Shown here: positions 25,501 to 51,452 of the stretch, piece by piece
Numbering within the stretch: position 1 is the stretch's first letter
Layout: each line of letters opens with the position of its first letter
Assembly (NCBI GenBank): GCA_009760855.2
Contig: WPIO01000028.1
Location: forward strand, 558,001-622,000
From: Cristatella mucedo
Taxonomy: Eukaryota > Bryozoa > Phylactolaemata > Cristatellidae
Direction of reading: 5' to 3'
DNA length: 64,000 bases
The notes under the pieces: generated by a model
Seen by the model: only the letters and a program-made list of their open reading frames with translations
What the model was told of the DNA's origin: nothing
The model's database searches: none
Position numbers and translations under genes: made by a program

Positions 25501-27591
25501 CCAAAACTTTCTGTAAACTGACACTACGCATATTTAATTAGTAACCTCTCCTGTTTTCCTCACATACAAAGTTTCTCTATTTTATCTAACCAAGAGCTTG
25601 CCATAATATGATACATATACAATGATCGAAATCGTACAGTCCGAGCGTTTTCAGCACCGAATAACTTTGTTAGCTTACCGTCGAATTCATGATTACCAGG
25701 GTATGGCAATTAACCGATGGTCTTGAAACTACTGTTCATTGGCAAAGGGGTTGTAACGAATCCAAAGCAGCATATAAACACTGTCTAATTTAACTAATTT
25801 CATTTCATGGACATGCATGAAGACATTTTCTCACTTGAATGCACAAGTAAACTGCACTGACGAAGCTTTAGGTTTTTTGCAGTTATGTAAGTCCGCACTC
25901 GTTCATTAATGATATGCATCAAAACCGGCATATAAAAGCTTGGTATGCCATTCGAAGCTTTTTGTCTGAATTAGCTGTGGCTAATGCCCGACTTCAATCG
26001 GCTGTCCTGCGGAGGCTGCTCAAAGAGGATCGCCACACGGTCAAGGATTACAATCCTTAAATGGCAAAATCCTGATGCAAAGGTGCTCGCTCCTCTTGCC
26101 ATGCAGCCATGTAAGCATGTTGCATTCATCAGCTCTATGGAAAAGTCCATAGCTAACATACAGCTGGCGTGCCTGCCATAGTAAAATGCGGAAACGTGCA
26201 GGGACAATAGCCATGTTTCGCTGTCACATGCAGCGACTTAAGAGATAGCTGAGCATCAACTGAATTTTATTTAGCCGAGGTTACTCGGTAATGCACAGCC
26301 AGCGATTCGAGACTGATCTTAACCACTGAAGCTGTGCTCAAACGTCTTCCTACGTCAAATTTACTGCTGGCGTTAGTGCAAGCAATAAGTGTGCCCTTAC
26401 GGATGGATGATGCACAGTAAGTCTTTTCAGTAAATCCTCGAACTAGCAAATACGAATTCGAGTGATAGCTGTCACTGAACGGGTCTCAAAAATATGAGGC
26501 CATGAAATCAAGCAGGGACGATATTTCCTTTCAGACTCACTGAGATGCCTACGTGTGACACGCCCACTCTGCCATGTTCTAACACCATTACCCGGCTGTG
26601 AAGCGATGTGGCGAATATGAAAATACGTTCATTAGACTGAAGAATAATCGCACTACTTACAGTCTCTTCTTCTTCCTGTACTTCGTCACCTTCACCGTAA
26701 GTCTTCTTGACCTCGACGTGCTCGTACTCAAAAGACGGATCCCCAGTGAATCTTCCTTTAGCCAGTTTGGCTTGCTTTCTCATTGCTTCCGTTGCTGGCG
26801 GCAGCAGCGCCCAAGATATACAGTCCTTACTAAAAAAAGAAACTATAAATATTGGAGCCCACACTCATCATCGAACGCTTGAAGCTCACCTGACTCCAAG
26901 TGATTCCATTTTTAGAAAGCAAAACTTGAAAGCAGACAGAAATAGGGATACTGGTAAACTTTGGGGCTATTCAAATTGATCTTTACTCTCATGCAATGCA
27001 GTTAGAACACGGCTAAGAGTTCGTGTTATTAATCCATGCAGATTTGCTCGAAATAAATCAATTATTAAGCTCATTCGGATTTCAGTTTAACTGTACATCT
27101 CGGTCATCGGGATATTTACGACGAAGCCAATGAATCGACATATTGCAGAAGTTTCAACTGACTTGCCAATAAGTCTGATGAGGCTAGTTCGGAATACATA
27201 TCCTATCATAAAGCTGCAGTTTTGCGGTCGTGCTGTGTACTAGCATTGCTAGACGACGTCTATAAATCGCTCATACGTAGTCAGCCTCTCGCTTCTCGCT
27301 TAGGCGTGTCGTAATGGCAGGCACTTTAATGCAAGAAAGCTGAATAATAAGCACTGAATAATACCTGTAGAGTGTCTTTTTCTCTTCAAACTCGTCGTTT
27401 GTTACTCCTTGAGCGATGTAGTAGTCATCCTTGATTCCGTAGATCTTACCCCATAGGTAGACCTTGGCGAACTTGTAGTTATTTTTCATTATAGTAAGCG
27501 AAGTCATCAGTGCTGACTTCTGCTCTGGATTAAGTATTATTCCGCTCGTTCCAACATAGTCTACCATTAAGTGGAGGTCGTCTGATTCCAT
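21568..27591 (-). CDS. RSPH9: Radial spoke head protein 9, complete, 5 exons
   Basis: RSPH9 is part of the radial spoke head of 9+2 axonemes and is needed for normal ciliary beating. Five exons give 834 nt, 277 codons with stop excluded, against about 276 residues in vertebrates. The order of conserved blocks is collinear with the family: LTIMKNNYKFAKVYLWGKIY with DYYIAQG (exon 1), WALLPPATEAM and GRFTGDPSFEYEH (exon 2), IKEENRLTSVIADIDDDVRI with VPRGAF (exon 3), LSSYSHFREAKRP with SLEKADLDRSIDFMD (exon 4), and SWSMQFERGSGL with YFGNGEKNLDI and terminal FML (exon 5). All junctions keep frame. The ATG at 27591 matches the family start. No frame break was found, so the gene looks functional. 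Confidence 0.96.
22063..22209 (-). CDS. RSPH9: RSPH9 exon 4
   Basis: Acceptor CTTATAG. Encodes GLNVSEAAKLSSYSHFREAK and SLEKADLDRSIDFMDTIEDD, then VPKG. Donor GTAATT, phase 1. Confidence 0.95.
22377..22528. mobile_element. Two LINE-A 3' tails meeting in inverted orientation
   Basis: A degenerate minus-strand tail (TATAGCGCCCTAGGAGGACA) is followed at about 22427 by a well-preserved plus-strand hairpin tail and ATT run. Lies in RSPH9 intron 3. Confidence 0.75.
22565..22835 (-). mobile_element. LINE-B 3' end fragment
   Basis: Minus-strand copy of the LINE-B terminus: ends with CATGTGGGTGTTACG and the GTAACTCCACAAAGTCATAA phrase, and includes the region encoding NDNYSPTADYGTSFSAVL. In RSPH9 intron 3. 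Confidence 0.85.
23085..23162 (-). mobile_element. Isolated LINE-A 3' tail
   Basis: TGCACTTGATAAAGCACCCT through CTCTAGGCGCTTTACATTTG: the hairpin tail in reverse, preceded by an AAT-rich run, with no RT sequence attached. Confidence 0.8.
23667..23677. repeat. Poly-C run
   Basis: Eleven C in RSPH9 intron 3. Confidence 0.9.
24192..24321 (-). CDS. RSPH9: RSPH9 exon 3 (short, 130 nt)
   Basis: Acceptor CATTTTAG. Encodes IMIKEENRLTSVIADIDDD, VRIVPRGAF and VVGNRSFE, matching the family segment between exons 2 and 4. Donor GTCAGT, phase 1. It is too short to stand out as an open frame, and without it the protein would lack a conserved block. Confidence 0.93.
24785..24860 (+). mobile_element. Isolated LINE-A 3' tail
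   Basis: GATGCAAATGTAAAGCACCT through GGGTGCTTTATCAAGTGCAT. A second tail follows immediately. RSPH9 intron 2. Confidence 0.8.
24861..25005 (+). mobile_element. Isolated LINE-A 3' UTR and tail
   Basis: Begins CATTTTGTTTGTTTTTCAAG as in the LINE-A 3' UTR, then the hairpin tail at 24925-24982 and an ATT/ATC run. In tandem with the preceding tail, so a second insertion into or beside the first is likely. Confidence 0.82.
25006..26660. other. RSPH9 intron 2, remainder
   Basis: No recognised repeat or coding segment. Short frames near 25334, 25971 and 26267 match nothing. Confidence 0.6.
26661..26829 (-). CDS. RSPH9: RSPH9 exon 2
   Basis: Poly-T tract and AG acceptor. It completes serine across the junction (TLYSKDCISWALLPPATEAM) and ends in an acidic EEEET run before donor GTAAGT, phase 0. 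Confidence 0.95.
27365..27591 (-). CDS. RSPH9: RSPH9 exon 1
   Basis: MESDDLHLMVDYVGTSGI through EEKKTLY, 227 nt, donor AG/GTATTA, phase 2. Confidence 0.95.
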
Positions 27592-28499
27592 TTTGCGGCG
27601 CCTCTTTCTTACGGTAAGGATGCTGCCTCTCGCGGGCCTCGGCAGTTGATCCGCTACGTTGCTAAGCAGCTGGCCGTGTTTATATCCGGTTCCGCTATTG
27701 CTGTTACCCAGAGACTAGTATAGCAAGTTATGTCCTCAATAAGCTGAGCTCCAGAAATACAAACGACGAATTAATAAATTATTTCTCGGGAATGAGTTTG
27801 TTATGTCAGTGAGTCACGCTACCCCAGGGGTGTCCGGAATGACTCTTTATGCTTCTAGCATTACATTTCGTGCTTGCAGAACTTCAATTAAACTCTGTGG
27901 GCGGGCTATTATTTGCATACTCAAAGTTATGTGGCTTACCTATCAAAAAAATTTAAATAGCACTATTTAGGGAACTCGCTGGTGTCAGATTGTACCGGAT
28001 GTGATATCACTGACTACCGGCCGGCTGCAGTTCTGAGTACTGGGTGGCGGCATGTTTAGCCCTACCGCCCCGAAGCAGCCGCCGAAGAAAGCCCGAAGCG
28101 TACGTGCCTCGGTCGTAGCTATGTGTATTTGTGCTGTGCGTGTGAATTTACATTAGGCCTGTCGATTTCCGCCCTGCTGTTTAGACCGTTGAGCCCGTGT
28201 CCTCCGTCCCAGGTGAACTGCTGTTGTGGTGAGCCGTCAGCTTTGCACCACTACACTGGCGAAGTGTTTTTTTTTAGTAAAATTTGTAACGCAACGCTTG
28301 AAGTTCTATCTTGTCACCAGTACTGCGGGTGAGGACTGATTGAGCTGTCGTTGCTGCTCAGATTTATGGCCTCTGTAGGCTGCCCACCCCCTGATTCTTA
28401 CCTCAAACTCAACCGCATCTCGCTTTCACAAACTCCGGAGCACATTAGCTCATTGCTCGCATGTTGTAATTAAGAATAAATAATTACTAAATAAGTTTC
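27592..28499. promoter_or_regulatory. Probable divergent promoter region RSPH9 / NUDT22
   Basis: RSPH9 starts leftwards at 27591 and NUDT22 lies rightwards. A GC-richer patch near 28010-28110 contains an ATG at about 28054 in a short open stretch, with a GTACGT donor-like site near 28100. It could be a first exon of NUDT22. Promoter elements themselves are not identifiable by eye. Confidence 0.35.
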
Positions 28500-29207
28500 T
28501 TGGTGGGGAACGTAATGCGTGGAAAATATTTGGCCCCTGGTGATAGTCGTAGGCCTATCGGTCCTGGTGATTACTGGGCATACTTTTGTCGTGTTGTGTT
28601 TTTGATCATATCGTGCGGTGATGCGGTAAATCTCACCGAAGACAGCAGCTGCACGCGCTGCAGAGCCAGGTCCGCCGGGCCGAGCCCCGCCGAATTCAGC
28701 ACTGGTATTTCTTTGTGCTGCTCGCTGTGCTACGCTGCTGCAGTGGGGCCTGGCTGCAAGCTAACGGCCGAGGCGACGATCTCGGCTCTTGCTAGCCTCC
28801 AGGTCAGCGTAGAGAAGCATCTCGTGGATGCGGTCAGTGGAAATAGCTCGCCGTATCAGCAGCCTGCCACAGCACATCTCGCTGAAGCTCGGCGAAAGCG
28901 AAAAACAGCCGTTCATAACAAGGGCATCTGGTGGCTGACATGCACCGAGCTCGTCCGCGTATGGCTCAGCCACTATTGCCGCGGTTGGTTCGGTTTGTGT
29001 TCGGCAGCGTGCATTGATTCGGTAAAGCGAGTGCTCAAGCTCAATATCATCAGCACGAATTATCGAAAAACTACTGTCAGCCATGATGGCACTACTGTCG
29101 GCAGCCGCCTGGCCACTTATGTCAGCGCTTCGAGCTGACTGTTTTGAAGATTTTGCAGCCCAGCAGTGCGTGTTACTTGCTCGGCGTACAGCGTTGCAGC
29201 GGCACAC
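28500..29207. other. Unassigned region open on both strands
   Basis: A 212-codon frame runs plus 28500-29138 (non-ATG-dependent) and a 148-codon frame runs minus 28761-29207. GC content is higher than in the neighbourhood. Neither translation resembles a family I know; one may be an unrecognised exon or a decayed element. Confidence 0.3.
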
Positions 29208-29225
29208 TTACTAGCTAATTTAACT

Positions 29226-29365
29226 GCCACTTTTGTATAGCTACAGAAGAGCCCTTACGGCTATCACCACCACTTGCAGCTGAGATTAAGAATAACCCAC
29301 CGCAGGATTCGAACCCACAACCTCGGGACTGAGGTCGTGAAAAGCAGTCACCTTACCTAGTTATA
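29226..29365 (-). mobile_element. tRNA-derived SINE copy
   Basis: Reverse-strand B-box GGATTCGAACCCACAACC and the body GCCCTTACGGCTATCACCAC with CACTTGCAG. It joins directly to the LINE-A fragment at 29366. Confidence 0.75.
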
Positions 29366-30305
29366 CCTTTATTTTGATCCCTCCCAGCCTTCGAGCACCT
29401 CGAATTCTCTCAACTGCTTTTGCTGCATGTATTGATGACATCCGCACATGGATGGCAGCAAATTTTCTTAAATTAAATGATGATAAAACTAACTTACTTG
29501 TTATGGGCAGAACCAATGTGATTCACAAATTGGAAAGACTAACGCTCAAAATCGGCTCTGCCAGCATATTTCCTGCTGAATCTGCACGGAAACTAGGTTT
29601 CTTGTTCCAAATTAGCCTTTAGTTAGACCACCACATAAGGTCCACAATCAAGCCTACTTTCAGGTACATAACATTGCTAAAATTCGTTCTTGTTTAGATA
29701 AGGATACCACATCAAAGTTGATCCATGCATTTGTGACATCCTGCCTTGACTTCTGTAACTCGCTGCTTGCTGATCTACTGGCATGCGCAGTCAGGCACTT
29801 ACAGCTGGTGCAAAACTCTGCAGCTAGACTTGTCTGTCGTGAGCGTCATATGTGCCACATCATACCACTTCTCGCCGACCTGCACAGGCTCTACGTCAAG
29901 CAATGGATCAACTTCAAGGTTTTGTCACTCACTTTTTGGTCCCTTCATTATTTGGCTCCAGACTACCTATTAGATCTACTCCCCCACCTGGCCAAGCATC
30001 GTACCACCCACTTTTCAGAAGCTGTTTACTTATACCTTCGACAAACCTCAAATCCTTCGGAGACCGTCCATTTAGTTCGTATGCTCCCAAAGCCGGGAAC
30101 TTACTCTGGACTTGCGTCACGACATCCCCTGACTTGACCACATTTGAAAAGAATTTTAAAACACCTATTTATGATGGCATTAAGTGGGTCCCTGTGATTC
30201 GTCCTTTATGTGCTTATGCATGCTGACACTGTTGCATGCTGCCACTAATGACACTTTCGTGCTGACTCTGTGCATGCCACTCATAACCATGTTATTCATG
30301 TTGTT
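29366..30305 (+). mobile_element. LINE-A fragment
   Basis: Covers the segment from just after the YADD motif (FDPSQP-like) to the C-terminus and 3' UTR. It has several frameshifts (near 29625, 30015 and 30150) and lacks the hairpin tail. It meets the next, oppositely oriented copy tail to tail at the AAT run. Confidence 0.88.
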
Positions 30306-31035
30306 TATAACAATAATAATAATAATAATAATAACAATAATGCACTTGATATAGTGCCCTCTTAGAACTCAATCTCTTTCTAGGCACTTTACATTTGCTG
30401 CGAAGTGAAATGCAATTGAATGGTAAGTAAAATCATGCTTGAAAAACAAACAAAATGAATAATATGGTTAGGGGTGACATGCACAGGGTCAGCATGCAAA
30501 TGTGGTTAGTGGCAGCATGCACAGTGTCAGCATGCAGAAGCACACGAAGGACGAATCACAGGGACCCACTAAATGCTGTCCTAAATAGGTGTTTTTAAGT
30601 TCTTTTTAAATGTGGTCAAGTCAGGGGATGTTGTGACACAAGTCTGGAGGGCGTTCCAGGCTTTGGGAGCATACGAACTAAATGCATGGTCTCCAAAGGA
30701 TTTGAGGTTTGTACGAGGTATTGGTAAACTGTTGGATTCCGAAATTCCGAAAAGCAGGCGGTACGATGCTTGGCCTGGTTGGGGAGTAGATCTGAGAGAT
30801 AGGCTGGAGCCAAATAATGAAGTGACCTAAAATTGAGTGACAGAACCTTGAAGTCGATCCGTTGCTTGACTGGTAGCCGGTGCAGGTCGGTGCGAAGTGG
30901 TGTGATGTGGCAACTGCGACGTTCACGACAGACAAGCCTGGCTGCTGAGTTTTGCACCAGCTGTAATCGCCTGATTGCATATGCCGGTAGCCCAGCAAGC
31001 AGTGAGTTACAGAAGTCAAGACGGGTGTATCAAGT
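30306..31035 (-). mobile_element. LINE-A 3' fragment
   Basis: AAT run, hairpin tail (30340-30400), 3' UTR and C-terminal RT region open over about 110 codons (30616-30957). 5' truncated at about 31035. Confidence 0.88.
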
Positions 31036-31049
31036 ATGATACTACTCAT

Positions 31050-31145
31050 CATTCGATCGTGTTACCTTTGCTGCAGATGTAGAGTGCTTAGAAAGAGATT
31101 GAGTTCTCTGAGGGCGCTTTATCAAGGGCATTGTTTTTATTATTT
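31050..31145 (+). mobile_element. Isolated LINE-A 3' tail
   Basis: CGATCGTGTTACCTTTGCTG, then the hairpin tail to GGCGCTTTATCAAGGGCATT. Opposite orientation to the preceding copy. Confidence 0.78.
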
Positions 31146-31294
31146 GTGTGCCATCGCAGCTGCATGTATATAAGCGGTAGCATGCAAAATTCGAGTTCCT
31201 TGGCAGATGCCAGTAGAGAAGCTTACTCACCGTGTGCCAGCCGTGGTGTCCGTATAGGCCGGAAGTCACCGGTGTCCTTGAGGTAACTTTGTCT

Positions 31295-31415
31295 TAATAA
31301 TAAGAATAATGGTAATACATTTAAATACTGCTCTCAGCAGAACTTACTCTCTTTTCTTGGCACTTTACATAAGCTGTTAAGGAAGCGTGATCAAGTGGTT
31401 AGTGGGAGCACGCAC
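31295..31415 (-). mobile_element. Degenerate LINE-A 3' tail
   Basis: AATAATAAGAATAATGG run, then a diverged hairpin tail (TACTGCTCTCAGCAGAACTT, CTTGGCACTTTACATAAGCT) and a 3' UTR remnant. Confidence 0.6.
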
Positions 31416-33061
31416 AATGTCTTGTCTTGTGAAATCTTGAACCTTGCAGCTTCGAAACCCGGCGGCGCAGCCCGGTGCCGCTGGCCTGACCGAGTACCCG
31501 GCGTGGGCGATACGAAAGCTATCCCACAGCTCCTTGTCGAAGTACGAGAGCTATCCCACTGCTCCTTGTCGAAGCGTGATTGCACGTTGGATTGGTGTGG
31601 ATTGCTGTCACGTGCCTCTACCTTGCTGCTGCTGGCCAGCCACTATCACATCCTGATAAGATGCCCCACCTATAAAATTCTGCACCCCCCTCCAGCCAGT
31701 GCCTAGCCGAGGCAGAGCACTGGACCGACTGTCTCCAGCCTGGCTGGCCTGCCTTGGGTTGCCCTTTTTCATGGGTTGGCACCTATTGCAGCTCTGCATG
31801 TAGAAGCCAGCAGCAGACATATCTCGGCATTAACAGTTTAGCTTCTGGCCGGTCCGTAGCGATCGACTCCTGCATAGAGGTAGGGGGTCTTGCCTTTTAC
31901 GGACTGATCGTTTTTGCTCTTGTCGAGTACTGTACTCTCATTTGGAAGCAGGGGAGGTAATCATTCGTGAAGAGTCCTTTTCATTTTGGGCCCACATAAG
32001 CTTGGCCTCTGAGTGATTCAAAAAATAGTTCTGTACATTGCATGCTAACATAGTGTTAATCTCTTTCGATAGTTGGGAGAGTGAGCTTGCCTGAGAGGGC
32101 ATGGAGAATGTTTTAACCTCTTTCAAAAGTCATTTCTTGTTATTCCTTTGCAAGTCATTGTTTACATTCTTCTTGTAAGGTTTTCTGGCAGGCTGTATAT
32201 GCATTTTCTATTGGTAGCTGTGTGGTAAACTTGATTCTCACAAGCTTAGCTGATCTTGCCTTTGCATAGGTCAGGAAGTTCGACTGAAACCAGAAATATT
32301 GATGTTATGCAACACGCATGCGCTAGCTTTTGTTTCCCAGCTTGCAGGCACGTGATCCAAATTGCAAGACTGACAAACAAATTATCCAAGATTCACGTGA
32401 TATCCGTAGCCGTGGTTGTAGTAAACCCCTGCAGACTAACAAAAGCAAAGTAGTCAATTCTTTTTCGTGAGGCAGGTGTACGTGCGACTCTGCCCAATCT
32501 ACGAAAGCACATGCACAATAGCTTGCATCGAAGGTAGTGTAATCACAAAGATCCTCGGCATTGCTGGTCAGTTGTTGAAGAACCTGTGCATACCATGCTT
32601 ATGCCGCACTCTCTCTACAGCACTATGCCTTCCTAAATATGCATATGCCTGCCACTGCTATGCAAGGTGACTTGCAGATTTTTTCCACTGCTGTTCTGTG
32701 CTTCATCATCCGGGGAGTAGTCGGTTTCTGTCCTTGCTAGAGGGTCTGCCTGCTTTAGTGAGCGTGTGCTGGCACAGATCAATCATGTAGCCCATCCCAG
32801 AAAAACAATACTTTTACTCCTTTAAGCAAGAGCTGCACACGAGACACCCATCGTTTGAAGACTGATGACGTGAGCGAGTAATTTAGGGTTTTTTAAAGGG
32901 ATCGTCATGGTAATGACTCCGGCAGTGACACACAAATGTGTCAGTGGGAGGCCCATGGCAGTATATCATGCTGCTTTGCTTGTTGCTGATTGTGCTGCCG
33001 ATTGTGGATCACTTGCAGCATTTCATCACTTTCAGCATTGCAAGGGTTTCGTGAGGGCATG
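31416..33061. other. Upstream flank of NUDT22, nothing recognised
   Basis: Contains an imperfect 30-bp repetition (AAAGCTATCCCACAGCTCCT and GAGAGCTATCCCACTGCTCC, each followed by TGTCGAAG) at 31514-31576. No conserved coding segment. Confidence 0.45.
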
Positions 33062-33212
33062 AAGGGCTGCGATAGCCCAGGAGGTAAGGTGCTCGCTCTT
33101 CACGTCCGAGGTCGTGGGTTCGAATCCTGTAGTGGGCGATCCTTTATTGCCAACTGCAAGCGGTGGTGATAGCCGTTAAGGTCCTCCTGTCGCTATGCAA
33201 ATGAAGCAGTTA
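33062..33212 (+). mobile_element. tRNA-derived SINE, best-preserved copy
   Basis: A-box-like TAGCCCAGGAGGTAAGG, spacing of about 35 bp, B-box GGTCGTGGGTTCGAATCC, then the SINE body TTGCCAACTGCAAGCGGTGG and TCGCTATGCAAATGAAG. It lies just upstream of the first NUDT22 coding exon. The T-arm suggests tRNA origin, but the acceptor stem does not close, so it is not a functional tRNA. Confidence 0.8.
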
Positions 33213-33256
33213 GATCACCTAATATGACTTGGTTGTTGTTTCAGACAGGAGCTGCC

Positions 33257-48644
<15,388 letters not shown>

Positions 48645-48798
48645 TAACTATTTGTGGCACTTTCACGTACAGTCAGGTGAGCGGTTTTTTGGCAGTACGT
48701 TCTGCCTGGGATGGGGTAGGGGGATATTGTTCTGTTTGCGTGAACGTTGTTGCTTTTATCTTGATTGCTTTTTTGTGATAAGGCCACCGACTCTTGTC

Positions 48799-48893
48799 TG
48801 TTGAATCCCATCCAAAGTTTTACGTTCATCAAGGCTGGACTGGTTGTTGAATCCCATCCAAGGTTTTACTTCACTAACGCTGGACTGATCCTG
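48799..48893. repeat. Two-copy tandem repeat, unit about 45 bp
   Basis: GTTGAATCCCATCCAAAGTT ... GGCTGGACTGG is repeated as GTTGAATCCCATCCAAGGTT ... CGCTGGACTG directly behind it. Lies in the presumed 3' flank of NUDT22. Confidence 0.85.
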
Positions 48894-48899
48894 TTCTGA

Positions 48900-49981
48900 T
48901 TCATTCGTCTGCTTATAGAGTATTCACATTTGCAGGATTTTATGTAGTCCCAGCTGATGCTGCTGTCTGTACACTTTCAAAATTAGCTAATTGCATATGC
49001 TTAGGTTTGATATGTAGGGTATCCAGAGCCACTATTGACAACCTGTACTTGCTCTGCGGTCGCGTATGTGCTCGTGCGTGGGTGCTCGTAAGTGTGTTTG
49101 TGTGTATGTGCATGCAAGAGATTGGTTTTTGTAACTCAGCAAAGCTCCTGGGACTCGTGGGTTGTTGTGCTGGATGGTTTCTGTGGTAAATTCATTGCCT
49201 AATGCATATGCATTCGGTTGCCAGCAATGTACGTCTCACGCAGTAGCAAAAAGCTAGGCGCTTTGCTGAATTCGTGGAACTGTCAAAGGAGTGAGCGGCG
49301 GAGTCACTGCAGCAAAAGCAGGCCTTTAAGGAAGTGCCACAGTCTGCAACAGACAGCGTCATTGCTCAAGAACATATGGGAAAAATGTATCATGGACTAT
49401 GTCTCTAGGACCCACGACATTAAAAAATCTGTTGCCAACATTCTCCAAGTGTTGGAAGGACGTCCATTGTTGTCATTAGCAGAAGCGGCTGTTAAGAGCC
49501 TGTCACTATTGTAGCAGTAGCCACACAGGAACTAAGCATGGTATGTCTTCTAGGTCTGTGCAACAATTAATTCTTGGTGTGCAGCTGCTGTTTATGGAGT
49601 GCCACTGCTGCTCGTTTAGCAAAAGTGATGCGCGACCGAGTTTTCCTCAGTCTTAATATCAACATGGTGGCCATACTTGTACTAATGTTCGCTTTGTTCA
49701 AGGACCTATGTATGATTGCGCTGGCAGCAGCAGCATTGATGCAGGCTTTAAGGGACTGCATAGGATGTTGCGGTATCTCGTGGGTATTATTTTTTGTAGA
49801 CCTTTACTTTATTGAGGAGGCTGGACACTTAAAGCATAAGAAAATCTTTTAGAAGCTGTCTTTGGGGAAGCGGAGGTCATGCGATTGGCATTTCAATGGG
49901 TATACTTTGTGGCAGATGCTCTGATAGACCTAATATATTTCCCATCATCGTTTTTAGGTTAGAGGACAGTTGACAGAGGCT

Positions 49982-50079
<98 letters not shown>

Positions 50080-50102
50080 CCTCCCTCCCTCCCTCCCTCC
50101 CT

Positions 50103-50137
<35 letters not shown>

Positions 50138-51360
50138 CTCTGCTCTCAACTCTCTGCTCTCTCCTGCTTTTGCTACTCTCCCTCTGTGAAAATTGCTTGA
50201 CCGGTGTAGCCTTCAGCTTCTCCATTCTTTTGCTGCTACTGTGCCTAGAATGGCTACACTTTTTACTTGCATCCGTACATGTTTGTATCCCTGTTTTTAG
50301 CTTGTTGGTCACCTTCGGACGACGTTACATAAAATTGGAGACTGGTCTAATGTGATGCCGTGTAACTGTATAGGGGGCTAGTGGTGCTGGCGGCTGCAGA
50401 AAATGCGATGAAGAGACTAGGGCTAGAAGACCCACTGTTAGAAGGTGAAATCGTATAACATCAAGGCTGGCACAAGTCAATGGCTTGAGCTCCCTTGATA
50501 GACTGGTAAAATTCCATGCCATGTCTTGTTTTCTGCCATGCGAGTGTGTTGTATTTGTATCAAGTTTGCATTAAAGCTATTCCGAAGTTGGTAGAATTAC
50601 AGCAAACCCGCAACCATGAGCATGACGCAAAGCGTGTTGTAGACAGAACTGGTGTACTTGGGTTAATAATGATTCTTAAATTAGTAGTGACGTGGTCGCG
50701 CACTTCACGGCCAGTTTGTGGTTTCTAGTCCAGCTGCAGGCGATTGTTTATTTACCGATGCAAGCTGAGCAAAAGTAGTTTAAGATCTTCTGCTGTTGTA
50801 TAAATGAGGCTGTGGAATCAGCTCAACTTTACTATTTACGAGACAAGTCTGACATGCTCACAATATTGCAATCTATCCTCCTCTTTCCTACTGCATTTGT
50901 ACTTGGGCTATCATTTCTACAGAGTTGCAAAATAGTTTTACAATTTATCGAAAAGATTATAGATCGAACAAAGTCCCAGAAAATAGCAACGACTGCCAGG
51001 TTGCCAAAAGCAATCGTTGCCGTGGGAAAGTCCTTTTGCTTTTTTCCAGCCCAACCATATTTTTTAGAAAGTCTTTTGTCATCTTCTGCCTTGTCCGTTG
51101 ACGCAAGCAGTCCATATCATACCGTTACACTGTTTGCTAGTTGAATGTAGTGCAGAAGGCATGCCCACGGATTCTTTAGCTTAGGAGGCGTGTGCTCTGC
51201 TATCTGGATCACGTAGCTCAGGTACTCTGTTTCGAAGCATGCAGGTGATGGTGGCCTGACACTCATCCGATGGGTGTGTACTCGTGAGCTGTTGCAGCCT
51301 CTGTGTCTGTGTGGGTGTGCCTCGCTTGCAGCTCTAGCTCTCTCTCGATAAGCAGAGGCT
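48900..51360. other. Downstream flank of NUDT22, unassigned frames
   Basis: Plus-strand open stretches at 49218-49514 (TASLLKNIWEKCIMDYVSRT), 49574-49852 (one or two hydrophobic segments) and 50812-51144 look somewhat protein-like. They match no family I know and lack convincing splice continuity. Confidence 0.3.
49984..50136. repeat. (CT)n with (CCCT)n core
   Basis: CT dinucleotides interrupted by nine CCCT units at about 50074-50110. Confidence 0.98.
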
Positions 51361-51365
51361 GTTAA

Positions 51366-51452
51366 TGCTGGGCCGCCTGGGCGGCCGAGTGCTTTGCTCA
51401 CTGATTCTGGCTTCCATGATCGCACGTTTGAATCGTGCTTTGGGGTATGATT
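51366..51452 (+). mobile_element. tRNA-like sequence, possible SINE head
   Basis: GGGCGGCCGAGTGCTTTGC resembles an A box and CACGTTTGAATCGTGC a T-arm, spaced as in a tRNA. No closed acceptor stem was seen. It differs from the SINE at 33062. Confidence 0.35.

Noticed and set aside
26267..26449. Candidate for the missing RSPH9 exon (contains IRKGTL)
   Set aside because: Only superficial similarity; the true exon with matching splice sites and frame is at 24192-24321.
28123..28332. 69-codon frame near the divergent promoter
   Set aside because: Begins at a GTG and has no known similarity; not called as a gene.
49877..50312. Arg-Glu-rich frame of 117 codons
   Set aside because: CT repeat read on the opposite strand.
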